Numbered from the stretch's first letter, positions 1 to 10,611 are shown. The stretch is DNA of 64,000 nucleotides from Limanda limanda (GCF_963576545.1 NC_083647.1:2281007-2345006); one strand, 5' to 3'. The notes: generated by a model from the letters alone, not told the origin. Made by a program: numbers and translations.

Positions 1-2
1 GG

Positions 3-191
3 CAATCTATTGGTTGGGATATTCTGACCAGGTTATTTCACAACAATCTAACAGCAGGACAAGAGGAATCTGAGAGCAGACGTCTGGCGAGTGCACAGAG
101 CAAGCCTGAGGAGACAGAGGCAATGGACATTTGTGCAGCAGCAGCAGTATATCTGAGTGAGGACAAGGAGTTTAGAGCAGGAGCCAAGTAA
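3..191 (+). CDS. possible 3'-terminal coding exon of an unrecognised gene
   Basis: An open frame enters the window at its left edge and runs 62 codons to a TAA at 189-191. There is no stop in this frame before that. The composition is protein-like: an amphipathic start, an E/S/K-rich middle and an alanine-rich stretch before the end. I do not recognise the family. It may be the last exon of a plus-strand gene lying to the left. The alternative is a chance open frame, since 62 codons without a stop is only mildly unusual. Confidence 0.3.
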   Translation, partial: QSIGWDILTRLFHNNLTAGQEESESRRLASAQSKPEETEAMDICAAAAVYLSEDKEFRAGAK

Positions 192-430
192 ATTTACGCA
201 TGACCAGGGGCTATTATAGGGAGAGGGCTTTAAGGGGAAACTTTTAGGGGAAACATGGAAATAAAGAAATCCTGCTCTTAAAATTAAAGAATTTACTCTT
301 AAGTAAAGCTTGGTACGAAAGATAAGATAAGATGTACTTTTATTGATCCTCTGGAGAGGAAATTGACAGATAATACAGCAGTGGGAGGGAAGAATATTAT
401 AGGAATATAAAGGCTATAGAACAAGGCAAT
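192..430. other. AT-rich spacer with a LINE-tail-like repeat
   Basis: No gene is seen. At about 318-372 the motif GATAAGATAAGATGTACTTT is followed by a TTATTGATCC-like stretch. This resembles the 3' tail of a common teleost interspersed repeat; the family assignment is from memory of fish repeats and is tentative. Confidence 0.35.
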
Positions 431-898
431 TTAAAAAAAAATGTGAGATGAAGAGATGGGGATCAAAGTTGTGTTATTGAACAACTGGCCATTCCTGAAG
501 TATACAGTGTACAAGATGTGCAGCAGTTCTTTCTTGAAATATACAGTAGATTCAGTGTTTAACTGTAGGTGCTGTGGAGTTGTGTAATGTAATGACTGAT
601 GGCACAAAAGAGCACCCAAACACTTTGAGACACATGGCTGGATGAGTCTGTGACTGAACGTGCTCCTGAGCAGCCTCAGTTCAGCAGATAGGAGAGGAGA
701 TGGGTTCTCCATAATGACTCGTAGTTTCCCTCTCTTCCTCTTTTCAGCCTCAACACTGTCCAGTTCCATCTCCACCAAAGAGCTGGCCTTCCTCTCCAGA
801 TTGTTCAGATTGTTGGCGCCACTGCCCTCTATGCCACCTCCCCAGCACACCACAGCAAAGAAGAAGACACTGGCCACACAGACTGGTAGAACATCCAT
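431..898 (-). CDS. possible first exon of a small secreted protein
   Basis: On the minus strand an ATG at 898-896 opens a frame whose first 20 or so residues (MDVLPVCVASVFFFAVVCWG) look like a signal peptide with a hydrophobic core. A Leu/Glu-rich segment follows, then a basic KRKRGK cluster that could be a proprotein-convertase site. That layout fits a secreted peptide precursor. Beyond about residue 75 the sequence loses protein-like character, so the real exon probably ends near 660-680. I see no strong GT donor there and do not recognise the family. A chance ORF is possible. Confidence 0.3.
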   Translation of the reverse strand: MDVLPVCVASVFFFAVVCWGGGIEGSGANNLNNLERKASSLVEMELDSVEAEKRKRGKLRVIMENPSPLLSAELRLLRSTFSHRLIQPCVSKCLGALLCHQSLHYTTPQHLQLNTESTVYFKKELLHILYTVYFRNGQLFNNTTLIPISSSHIFF

Positions 899-1203
899 AG
901 CAGCTGAGTTTAAAACTATATACCCGATCCATAATCAGCCAAATTACCATGGGGCTTTGGTGCCAGGTGACAGTACCAGTCTGGATTTCATTTTCACCAG
1001 CAGACCTCTATGTTCACCACGATAAATATGACATTTGCTCAGGGGCAGTGGAACCGGCAGGTATTCTAAATAGAAGGGAGGTTTTTCTGTCCACACATTA
1101 TTTTTTGCATTAGCAAGTCAGATATAGAAAAATCATAAAATCAGAACTCTTATTTCTAAACTCTTATCACTTCTATTTGTAGGCTGTCTTTATAGGTCTA
1201 TAT

Positions 1204-1206
<3 letters not shown>

Positions 1207-1242
<36 letters not shown>
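1207..1242. repeat. (TA)n microsatellite
   Basis: An uninterrupted run of alternating T and A, just left of the first CACTG-ended transposon. Confidence 0.9.
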
Positions 1243-1247
<5 letters not shown>

Positions 1248-1318
1248 GTTATTTCGATATATTGATGCAAACCTAAAGCTGAGACTTGGCACTTCAGTGT
1301 TGTAAATTGTAGTATATA

Positions 1319-1329
1319 CACTGTAAAAA
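1319..1329 (+). repeat. left terminal inverted repeat of element 1
   Basis: CACTGTAAAAA, preceded by TA. It matches the complement of 7259-7269. Confidence 0.6.
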
Positions 1330-1920
1330 TGGTAACTAGTAATTGTTGATCTCATAAGAATTTTCTAATTAAACTGACTCAGAAATAAGGCTTTGCAATA
1401 TGCAATCTATAAAATCTTGTCTGTCCAGCAATTTTCTCTCATTGTTGTCCTAACTACTATTTTAAATCAGCACAACAAGGATTTGTAAATTTTTGAGCAG
1501 ATTTTTGAGTTAAGTTGGGCCAACTCAGTAGATTCCAGTTTAAACCGGTTTTAACGGCTCTCTGCTGAACCTGAGCGGGACATTTTCTGGATGGACAACG
1601 ACGTGGAGCCCACAACAATTTTGCTCAAGAAGGTATGGTAAGTGCGTTTTTACTTTCATCACATTAAATTACGTTAGTTCTGGCATAGACTGGCATGTTT
1701 ATAGCACTTCTGCTGTGGTTAAATTTGTTAAGATAACCCGTTTTGTATTTTGCCCATGCAAACGCGAGTGGTCATGCATACGCTTTCATGGGGCAGACAC
1801 AGTGGCGGCTGGTGACATTTTGGGGGGAGCACCTTTGTGCACCTCCGAGACGTCCCGGACCCGGGACGTCTCCTCCGTCCCGGGAGACGTCCGAGGCGGA
1901 GGTATAATCTCAATCTCATA

Positions 1921-1971
1921 CGCCGAGTCCCTGATGCTTCAGGGAGTCCCTGATGCTTCAGGGACTCGGCG
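1921..1971. repeat. 51-nt palindrome
   Basis: CGCCGAGTCCCTGATGCTTC at the left is answered by the complementary order at the right end (GAAGCATCAGGGACTCGGCG). Together they form a near-perfect hairpin immediately left of the larger one. Confidence 0.8.
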
Positions 1972-1976
1972 CAGGT

Positions 1977-2175
1977 CCGAGACCTGCACCTCGGACCTGC
2001 ACCCGGAGGAGCACCTGCACCCGACCTGCACCCGGAGGAGCACCACCCGGTCCCCGGGGACGTCCCGGAAGAGACGTCCCCGGAGGAGACGTCCCCGGGG
2101 ACCGGGAGGTGCTCCTCCGGGTGCAGGTCGGGTGCAGGTGCTCCTCAGGGTGCAGGTCCGAGGTGCAGGTCTCGG
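1977..2175. repeat. 199-nt near-perfect inverted repeat (giant hairpin)
   Basis: Outer arms 1977-2044 and 2108-2175 are 68 nt each with a single mismatch. Inner arms 2046-2064 and 2088-2106 are a perfect 19-nt pair. The loop is only about 23 nt (2065-2087). Transcribed from either strand it would give a very stable stem of about 87 bp. Confidence 0.85.
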
Positions 2176-2990
2176 AGACGTGCCGCTCCGGGACGTCCCC
2201 GGGTGCTCCGGGTCCCGGACCGGGACCGGGACGTCCCCGGACCGGGTCCCGGACCGGTCCCGGAGCACCTCCAGGTGCACCCGGACCGGGACCGGGACCC
2301 GGTCCGGGACAGTTGCATCCCGGACCAGGACCGGGTCCCGGACCGGGACGTCCCCGGGGACGTCCCCTCCGGACGAATTTTAGAGGCTAATACAGACTTT
2401 AGAGGCTAATACAGACTAAACACAGAGGAGCATTTTATTCTCTGCAGCATTATGTGTTATCAGAATCGGTCAATAATTATGGAGTTATATTTCCACATTT
2501 CTATGATGTCATTTACTGTATTTACAGTTGAATGAGTGATGCTGACTGTGAGTTATGAGAATATAATACTGTATTTGTGTCTGTTGAATATAATGCAGCT
2601 AAATAAAAACATTGTGAACTACTAACAGCCTCATAATTAATGTCAGAGAATTTTTAATAAGATGAAAATGCAAAGTTTTATTTCCTGCATCAAAATTTCA
2701 AATGCACAAACAGCAGACTGCCCTCCTCGTATAATAGCCTAGCTCTCAAATTTGAATGTATTTATCCTGTTTATAGTCTAAGACAGACGGGCTCTGTTTC
2801 ACTGGTAGAATTTATATGCTTATAGACAAATGACTCGTAAGATCTGGATCTGTTTAGTGACTCAGAAAGATTTGAATCCCTAAAAGGATTCAAGTTTAAC
2901 ATCTGTAGTTGTGTTATAAATTACAGAGACTGTTGTGAAAGTGATTGTAGCAAAACTGACTTTGTGTTATATGTGTCTCTTGTGTTTCAG

Positions 2991-3469
2991 AGGTGGATTT
3001 CATGCACTGTAAATTTTGCAAATTTGAAAGCTCCAGCCAAGAGACTCTTCTCAAGCATTTGCGGCTTCAACACGGACAAGGTGCACACTGGCCTTGCATT
3101 CATACAGACTGTGTTTGTGTATTTAAAACACCTGGAGCGTTACGATCACACATCTCAAGATCACACTCAACAGTGAAATCCCATGAAAATTTTACATTTC
3201 AGTGTGAATTGTGTGATTTTAAAATCAGTGGCCTCCCGGAATTCCATAAGATTGTGAGCATTCTTGTCATTGCAAAGGATGTGGCATTCATTTGTAAAAG
3301 ACTGTCTTCCTGGTACGTTGAACATTTCAGGTCCTATGAGCTTGAATATCACACCTGTGCAGACCTTCTTCTTCTGGATCCAGATGTGCTGACGGATTAC
3401 CACCCTCTAGCAGCATACACAGTTGGTGGAAAGCTTATGGTGACCCCAAGGAAGTTCATTCTCCATTAA
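2991..3469 (+). pseudogene. zinc-finger N-terminus joined to transposase C-terminus (core lost)
   Basis: A frame entered by a likely acceptor (TTTCAG at 2985-2990; first ATG 3002) encodes paired C2H2-like units: HCKFCKF..HLRLQH, then CIHTDC..H..RSH, and a start of CELCDF. It then passes into a segment ending DYHPLAAYTVGGKLMVTPRK, with a stop at 3467-3469. The zinc-finger half resembles the N-terminus of fish CACTA-type transposases. The last 80 or so residues resemble their extreme C-terminus, as also seen at 24996-25300 in this window. The catalytic core between them is missing, so this looks like an internally deleted transposase gene. The remaining frame is open; a short zinc-finger product could still be made. 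Confidence 0.6.
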
Positions 3470-3480
3470 AGCTATTCAAA

Positions 3481-6373
3481 ATGGTATGTTCTTTCCCCTC
3501 TCCTCTGCTCTCCTCCTCCTCTGTGTCTCCTCTCCTCACTCTCTCTTCTCTCTCCTCCCCCTCTGTCTCTCATCTGCTCACTCTCTCCCCTCTTCTCCTC
3601 TCTCACCACCCTCTGTCTCTCCTCTCCTCGCCAACTCTCTTCTCCTGTCCTCTGCTCCCCTCTTTCCTTTCCTCTTGCTTTTCTTCTCTTCTCATTTGGA
3701 CACTAAATTATTTGTTAATCAAACATAATCAGCTGATAAATCTCTCTCCTCTCTTTTCAGACTTTGTTAATTCGGGTCGTTCTTTCTACCAGAGAAGCCC
3801 GGCGAATCCAGCTTCCTGAAGTCCCAACATCTGTGGGGCAATTTATTGATATACTGAAAGAGTGACTTGAACTTGAAGGTGATTTCTCACTACAGTTTGA
3901 GGATCCAGAGTTTGGAAATGCACTCTGCAACTTAACAGAAATGTCTGAATTACTAGCTGAGCGTGCAGTCTTGCATATAATGTGGAACAGTGATTCATGT
4001 CCACTTGACCAATCCACTAGTTCAGTCTCCTCTCAGGACACACTCAGTGTTCACTCTGAAGATTTTAGGCCTAGTTGGACTGATTCTATCCAGAGGAATT
4101 TAAGGCAAGTCGCAGAGTGGCCATCTCCATTTCCTATCCCTAAGTTTGCATATGATGTGGAACTGAAATTGTGTAAGGCCAATGACACATATGAAAAGTC
4201 AAAGAAGGGCCTTGCAGTGACAAGAGACATGAAAATGGAGATACTGGATAAAATTGCACAGGCAATTTTTGAAATCAAAAGCTACCCCGAGAAAGATGAG
4301 CTTGAGTCAGTTGCCGCTGCGCTGGTTCATAAGTATCCATGCCTGAAGGAGCCAAGTGGCATCACAGGCTATGAGGGATGGAAAACAAGTATCAAGTACA
4401 AACTTGGAAACTACAGATCAAAGCTTCGCCAGGCAGGATGCAATGAGGTAAATGTGAACAGGAAAAGAAAAGAGGGGGGTGAAGATGACAGCCCGTTCAC
4501 CCTGAAGAAGCCCAAACGTGGAGAGGTCAATCATGTGCCAGATTATCCACAACACCATGATGATTCTACACTTGAAGAGGAAAGAGTTGCTCTGGTTGAT
4601 GAAATGAAAAAGAAGAAAAGGAACATGACATTGATACAGCAGAAGATGGAGCTGACGTTTTCCCTCAGGCGGAGAGAAGTCGTGGAGCATCAGCCTATGG
4701 TATCTGAGGTCCAAGAGAGGTGGCCTGCGCTGTTTTCGTCTCAGGAGGTAAGGATGTCCTAATTTATTTAGCAATTGTCTTATACAACTACATTGGCTTT
4801 TCTTGAAGAAGAACAGTATCTACTGGGGAAATGTGTCAATTCTGTCTTGCCAGTGTTACATTTAAATCTATGATCCATTTGATTCTGTGACCTGTCCTAA
4901 TTTTCTTACCCTAACCATCTCACTCCTATGGAAGCCCATTTCTTCCAGTTAAAGAAAAAAAAATCCCCATGCTTAATTGAAATTGCAATTACAATTAATT
5001 ACATGCGTATCACCAGCAAAGACCTCCTGGGGACTTTTAATGCATCTCTTGAAAGATTTGGACCTGGCCTGCTAAAACTCTACCGGACTAAGAAGGGTGG
5101 TTTTGGCCAAGAAATGGAAGACCTCCTTGATAAACTCGATGATCAGGTGAGTGAAGTGCTCCTTTGCCTGGCATTTTTAGAAGAGCATGAATATACTTTC
5201 TTATAACAGACACAGAAAAAGATGTTGGCTGCTGTAAAAACTACCTTAGTGGATATGCTTCAGTAAAAATGGATGTCCGCAGTCCTTCCTTTGTGTTTTG
5301 GTGGCATTTGGTTTAACAGTATTTTAATTTGTTAAAGTAAAGTTGTGTGTGCTTCATCTTCAGTACTATAAAAGATTTCTGATTTTGCATTATGTGTATG
5401 TTCAGTACAGTACTATACTTATTGAAATACTTATTTTCCACTGGATACTCTTTAGACATCTGACATTGTTACACACCGAAAGACAGCAGCACTGAGAGGC
5501 TTGCCCATTTTCCTCCGCGAAGATACCAAAAAGTTTTTCATGAAGTGCTTGGTAAGTACTAGTAACTGTAGCAAAAAGATAAATACTTCAGGCCATGTAG
5601 CTAATTCCTCATTCTCATGAGATGTTTTAAAGTAGTAGTTCATCCAAAATGGAAATATACACCTCCCCAGTGCAGTTTATCAGTGCAGTAATCATATTTC
5701 TCTGATTTGTTCATATTTTCATACATTGTTCACACTAACTTTTTTACAATTCATGTAAATCAACCTCATTTTCACAAGTTCTACTTCTAAACTACTAAAT
5801 CTATTTTCAGCTATTACGTCAGCTATGTTGCCATTGCTTCATCAATTTTCTTTGGCTGTCAGGTTCCAGTGTATAGCTGCCCATTTTATTCTGCCTTTTT
5901 AACATTTCAACTGTTTTTAGCCGTTATGAAGCCAATCATATCTCAGCCTACAAATTATACTTTTCAGCTTTAGCACGGACCTTCTCAGCATTCACACACA
6001 TTTTCTTCAGAAAATGCTCTTTCTAGTTTGTCAAGGCTCAAATGCATCTGTTATTTTTCCTCAGGACACTGACATTTTGGCACCAGTGCTGGAAGGGGCG
6101 TCTGTGGCCATCCTCACCATCCTAGATGACGAAGCCGACATCTCACATGCTCGAGACCATGCAATTGTTTTGGAAGGGGGCATCGTGCTGCATGAAATGG
6201 AAAACCTCTCCTCTGCGTTCGCCTACCTCTTTGGCCTTCTATATGCCCTCAATATAAATTACCCCAAACAGTTGAGGTATACATTTGAAGCCATCCAGAC
6301 TATCTTTTTTGAGCTTGGTGGCTCTCGGTGCTCCCAGCGCACAAGATCTTTGAAAACGAAACTTTTATTTTGA
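3481..6373 (+). pseudogene. SAMD3-like accessory gene of element 1, five exons, one in-frame TGA
   Basis: Predicted exons, all phase 0: 3481-3483 (ATG directly followed by GTATGT), 3761-4747, about 4949-5146, 5456-5551 and 6065-6373. AG/GT sites fit at every junction; only the third acceptor is uncertain. The roughly 530-codon product has a PB1/ubiquitin-like N-terminus (IQLPEVPTSVGQF..), a block with PKFAYDVELKL..GWKTSIKYKLGNYRSKL, then LRGLPIFLREDTKKFF and a C-terminal YPKQLRYTFEAIQ..F. This matches the fish family usually annotated 'sterile alpha motif domain-containing protein 3-like'. I see no convincing SAM domain in this copy. The frame is continuous except for a TGA at 3863-3865 (codon 36). 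A downstream ATG at 3941 could start a truncated protein. Confidence 0.7.
3486..3700 (+). repeat. pyrimidine-rich repeat in intron 1 of the SAMD3-like gene
   Basis: Imperfect CTCTCTCCTC/TGTCTCTCC repeats fill the first intron (3484-3760). Open frames here encode only Ser/Leu/Pro low-complexity peptide and are not genes. Confidence 0.8.
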
Positions 6374-6668
6374 ATACACATTGTGTATGTGTATGTGTTT
6401 AAATACACATTGTTTATGTGTATGTGTTTAAATATACACATTGTTGTATGTGTATGTGTTTAAATATACACATTGTTGTATGTGTATGTGTTTAAATACA
6501 CATTGTGTATGTGTATGTGTTTAAATATACACCTTGTTGTATGTGTATGTGTTTAAATATACACATTGTTGTATGTGTATGTGTTTAAATATACACATTG
6601 TTGTATGTGTATGTGTTTGAATACACATACACAATGTGTATGTGTCTAAATATACACATTGTTGTATA
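6374..6668. repeat. minisatellite of about 35-45-bp units
   Basis: Seven or so copies of a unit containing GTATGTGTATGTGTTTAAATA followed by CACATTGT begin right after the SAMD3-like stop codon. Each unit includes the short palindrome GTGTTTAAATACAC. Confidence 0.85.
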
Positions 6669-6859
6669 TAAATATATAAATATAAGTGTATGCAAAAATG
6701 GTTAGTCATTCAATTTGATGTTGCGAACTAATTTGAGAAGAATGTTTTTTTACAAAGGCGCTTAACCCGCCTGTTCAAAATAAATAAAAAAATATAAAGA
6801 AATAAAGAAATATTTCAGATAACATTCAGCTGTACTGTGTTTTATTTATTATCTGATTA

Positions 6860-7075
6860 TTTATACAGATAAAATGTATGTTTATTCAACAAGAATATTT
6901 GTGTTTGGTGCATCTAGGAATATATGCCATTGAAGGGATAATTGTACGTTTATTCAACAAGAATACCTATGTTTAAAGGAGGTACAAATGCATGACATTG
7001 AGGGGCATAATTGTTTATTAATTCAACAAAAAAATCTGCGTTAAGTGAAGGTAGAAATACATGGCATTCAAGCAA
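6860..7075. repeat. three diverged direct repeats of about 80-90 bp
   Basis: The motif TTTATTCAACAAGAATA and the companion ATGCCATTGA/ATGACATTGA/ATGGCATTCA recur three times near 6881, 6949 and 7015. They lie in the 3' subterminal part of element 1. Confidence 0.6.
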
Positions 7076-7258
7076 GAATTTCTATATTAGTCTCACATGA
7101 TTATCCTAATTAGGTGAACAAGAAGATCCAAGTTGGCAGAACTCTTTGCAGAACTTGAAAACCTTAGTTAAGTCAACAACAGCAGGCAAAAGTTGAGAAA
7201 ACTCAAAAATCTCTTGCATCATGTTGCCTTGATATTTTACGTTTTCTCAACTTTTTCT

Positions 7259-7269
7259 TTTTTACAGTG
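7259..7269 (-). repeat. right terminal inverted repeat of element 1
   Basis: TTTTTACAGTG followed by TA, the complement of the left end. Confidence 0.6.
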
Positions 7270-7685
7270 TATGTATGCTGAATCCAAGACCATAAACAGC
7301 AACAAAATGTCCAAATACTTCTGGTTACTGGGCTATTATACTTTCCAAAATAACAATAGGTACTATACAAAATAAACTACAAAGGGCTATCTGCTTTACT
7401 GTATCATTTTGATGTTCTGTTCAAATATATTTTAGGAGAGCAAAAGGTAGGCCAGTCTGTGCGTGGACGCTCAAATAAGTTTGCAAATTCCTGCTGCTTA
7501 AACTCATAACATTGAGTGCATGGATCATAACTGCAGGAGATTTAGAAGGAAATATTCACAACTTCATCATCTCTTGCCTGGTACATAGTGAAAGGACAGT
7601 AATGCTATACAATGATCAGGGGATTGGAACTTTAAAAGTACAGGGATAAAGAAAATGAAGGGGACGTGCATCCAACGCTAAGGTT

Positions 7686-8075
7686 GTGATATCTCCCTTG
7701 GTTATGCTTATGTTCAACCTATTTCGTTTAACCTTACACCCCTCATCCAGGAATATACGATCCTCTGAACAGAGTCTGCTCACTAACTCCAACACCAGAT
7801 TGTGGACTTCTGGGGATATAGCTTCCAGTGCAGCAACCCCCACCCGATGGAAAGCTCTGCCCACAGAGATTTGCAATTCCACATCCATCTGGACATTCAT
7901 AGAAATACTCAAAACGTATCTTTTTAAAACTGCATATGACCTGACTGAATGCAATCCTTCTAAAAACCCTACACTTTTGTGCACTACCGTGTCTTCGTCT
8001 TAGATTTGTCAATGTCCCTTAAATATGTGAAGCATTCTTGGTTCCTTGCACTATACAAATGTAAGTTATTTTTAT
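7686..8075 (+). mobile_element. 3' end of an L2-like LINE
   Basis: The plus-strand frame at 7686-8003 includes AATPTRWKALPTEICNSTSI followed by WTFIEILKTYLFKTAYDL. This is the characteristic C-terminus of fish L2/CR1-type reverse transcriptases ('..WNSLP..I..F K..LKTYLF'). A short 3' UTR follows, ending in an ATTTTTATTAT tail. Only the terminal 100 or so codons are present, so it is a 5'-truncated dead copy. It lies beyond the expected dio2 3' UTR. Confidence 0.6.
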
Positions 8076-9026
8076 TATAAAAAACTCATGTGGCCACTAA
8101 AAAGTTGTATGATCTGCTGGTGAAATGTTTTCTCAATTTGCTGCTGGCAGCTTCCCCGTTTGCTTGTGAAATGCAAGATCTCTTTTGTATAAAAAGACAA
8201 CATATGAAACCGTTTTGGCAGCAAACACTCTCCTTTTATTTCTCTCCTTTGACATTCTAGAAAAACAAAACATTGCACTAAGCAAGAATGAAAAAAGCCC
8301 AAAAGAACAGAAGTTTTCAGTTCTGTGTGTATCACAGAGATGTAGGTCTATACTGTAGCACATTGACAGTGAAAGCAGATGTAACAGTTCTGTGTCTCAT
8401 TGACCAGGTGCAGTTCACATCCAACCAGAGGCTGAGTCGTCGACTCTTTTGCCAAAGGTTTTCATTTGCACACCTTTGTCTCGGAGACCAGAACAAAGCA
8501 TCCGTGTTTCCAATGGAGCTTCAATGCTACACACTGACTGACAGAGCTTCACACATTCTGTACCCATCTCAACCATACATAACCACGCACACTTAACAGA
8601 CCTCCAACTGTCAATCTTAACATGTTGAGAATATTTCAATATTTAAGAACATTAAGCACTTTCATGTTATCAAAATCCACATAATTAAAATCTGTGCAGA
8701 AGAACACAAAACATGTTTGTTCAGTTTTAAGACATAAAAGACATTTGAAAGTGTATCATACAGGTGTTGACAGGTCCACTCAGTTTCTAACAACAGAGTA
8801 ACCAGCTCTGGGTCTTGATCTGTGTGTGTCTCTAAGGCAAGTTCAGACAGTGAAGTGAATACAAAATTGAGGTGATCTTTGCCCATGTGATGGAATTCTA
8901 TTTAATTAATTTAAAGATGAGTTTCTTTAACATCATTTTACATTTCAACTCTCAATTGCTGAACCATCATGCTACCACCAGAATTTGCCTTCTGTCTATA
9001 TTTGTCCTTAAGTCATTTTTGGACTA

Positions 9027-9250
9027 GGGGCCTGCATCACAAAGCGGGATTAAGGTTATCCCTCTCTGGGCTACTCTTCTAATCTCTGGATTTTTCCAGT
9101 ATCACGAAGCTGCTTTTGACTGTGAATCACCATGGTAACCTGTGCTGCACTGCTAATCTGCTGTGGAGCAGCAACTTCAGAGGCTCAGATCAAAACCTGT
9201 TCACATCCCAACTATGGTCATGTCAGATCCAAACCAGAAAAAAAACCAAT
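9027..9250. repeat. MITE-like fragment
   Basis: GGGCCTGCATCACAAAGCGG followed by GATTAAGGTTATCCC resembles the start of a widespread fish non-autonomous DNA transposon. A matching inverted end is not evident, so the extent is uncertain. Confidence 0.35.
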
Positions 9251-10611
9251 CACCTTTACAACAATGTCCTGACAGGGACAACAGATTGACCAGTAAAGTG
9301 ACAGTGAGAAAGAGCATTAGACGTGTTCATAGAGCAGTGTAATTGTTTTGCTGTTCTAGGCTTTCTGAGTCGGCTGTGGTTTTAAAATTGAGCTTGTAAC
9401 AAATGGAAGGACAATTTACCCAATTGAATAACTATTAAATACTGATTATAGCTTCATTTTAATTGTGCAAAGATTCTTTCACACCTCACAGATTGCCTGA
9501 CAGTGTTGATGCCTTTACTTTCTTATTCTATCACTGCAGCGCAGACCAAGGCAAGGAGACAGATGAGAAATGGAAACCAAACCACCTGTTGTCTTTTGTG
9601 AGGAAAATAATATGCACACTGTATTTTTCCAGTGAATAAAGGTCAAGCCTGTTGCATCACATATCAAGATAAATTTCTTCCATCATTCGACTCACATTAT
9701 GTTACAGGCATGCAACCATAAATTTTTCCATTTATAGTTTAACCTATATGCTAATTAATAAAAGGTTTTCCAATGCTAATGTTATTCTAGTCATTTCACC
9801 TGTTTGAATATCACTTTCGGTTGATAACCAGTTTCACAACCAAATTTTGGCTTGGGTGAAGCTTGGAAAATATATGTGTGCCGGGTCGGTTCAAGTAGAG
9901 TTTGGACATGTGTCTGTGGTGGGTCGACAAGCAGCTGACAGTGCTGATTCATTATTGTGAATGAGGCTTTTTTGGGGGAAATTTCTGGTTGGGATATTGT
10001 TTTCTCAATATTCATCTTTCCCTCACCTTAATCAAAGCATTTCGCAACCTACACCTAACCACACGCAGAATGAGACCCAGTTGACTGGTGTCAGTCCTTC
10101 CTACCACGTCTTTGCTGGACCAGACAGGAAAACTTCCTGGGCTGGAAAAGAGTTTTCCTGAAAACAAAACCGGCAGAAAAAGTGTTTACTTCTAAATCCA
10201 ATTCAATCAATACATGAAGGTAAAGTCTTCCATCATTACATGCAAAGTAAAAGGATGTCTTCACTTTAATGTTCGGGAGATGATGTTAGCTAACATTAGG
10301 GTGCACTAATTCAGTGTGCCTGGGAAGAATACTTTGTATGGTTTCTGTTTTATTGTTTCACAACACTGAATCATAGTAGGTTAAATGTGACTTTTTTGAC
10401 ACTGACTGAGGTGGCACAGAAAAAACAATCAAATAATGATATGAATTAATTACAAAGAAAAACCAATATACATACATACAAGTATTCATACTCTTTAATA
10501 TGACATAACTAAAACATGAGAGGTGCAGCCTACTGGTTTTAAAAGCTACAGAATGTCAGTTTTTTTTACCTTACTTACTATTATACAACCAACTTTTGGT
10601 TAGTCAAACAC

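Larger units (their letters stand above)
1815..2385. repeat. GC-rich palindromic repeat block
   Basis: About 570 bp built from a few short GC-rich words (GGGACGTCCC, GGTCCCGGACC, CCTGCACC, GGAGGAGCACC) in both orientations. It stands out sharply from the AT-rich surroundings. Open frames exist on both strands, but they read only Pro/Gly/Arg/Thr-rich low-complexity peptide and are by-products of the repeat. The block ends in a 20-bp direct duplication (TTTAGAGGCTAATACAGACT twice, 2379-2418). Its place inside element 1 suggests an internal tandem expansion. Confidence 0.8.
1319..7269 (+). mobile_element. CACTA/EnSpm-like DNA transposon, element 1 (about 5.95 kb)
   Basis: The left end reads CACTGTAAAAATGG and the right end, on the other strand, CACTGTAAAAAAG. 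The shared inverted terminus is 11 nt (CACTGTAAAAA). Both ends are flanked outside by TA (1317-1318 and 7270-7271), which fits a 2-bp duplication. Subterminal motifs are also inverted: GATTTTTGAGTTAA near 1502 pairs with ACTCAAAAATC near 7201. CACTG termini and these AACTCAA-type subterminal repeats are typical of fish EnSpm-like elements. Inside lie a GC-rich hairpin block, a zinc-finger/transposase remnant, a SAMD3-like gene and a minisatellite. The element boundaries are inferred; the short TIR is the weak point. Confidence 0.6.

Noticed and set aside
1591..1637. Possible first exon ATGGACAACGACGTGGAGCC..|GTAAGT of element 1
   Set aside because: The donor is good, but its length (47 nt) does not match the phase of the zinc-finger or SAMD3-like exons, so I did not attach it to either gene. 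It could be a 5' UTR exon.
1715..2390. Long open frames on both strands (up to 222 codons) in the GC-rich block
   Set aside because: They encode only Arg/Pro/Gly/Thr low-complexity sequence and exist in several frames at once because the DNA is a palindromic word repeat without stops.
6259..6709. Tyr/Thr/His-rich frames on the minus strand
   Set aside because: They are produced by the GTATGTGTATGTGTTTAAATA minisatellite.
8880..8945. Candidate SECIS on the minus strand (ATGATGTTAAAGAAACTCAT..CTTTAA)
   Set aside because: It forms a small hairpin, but the required GA partner and stem length are absent.
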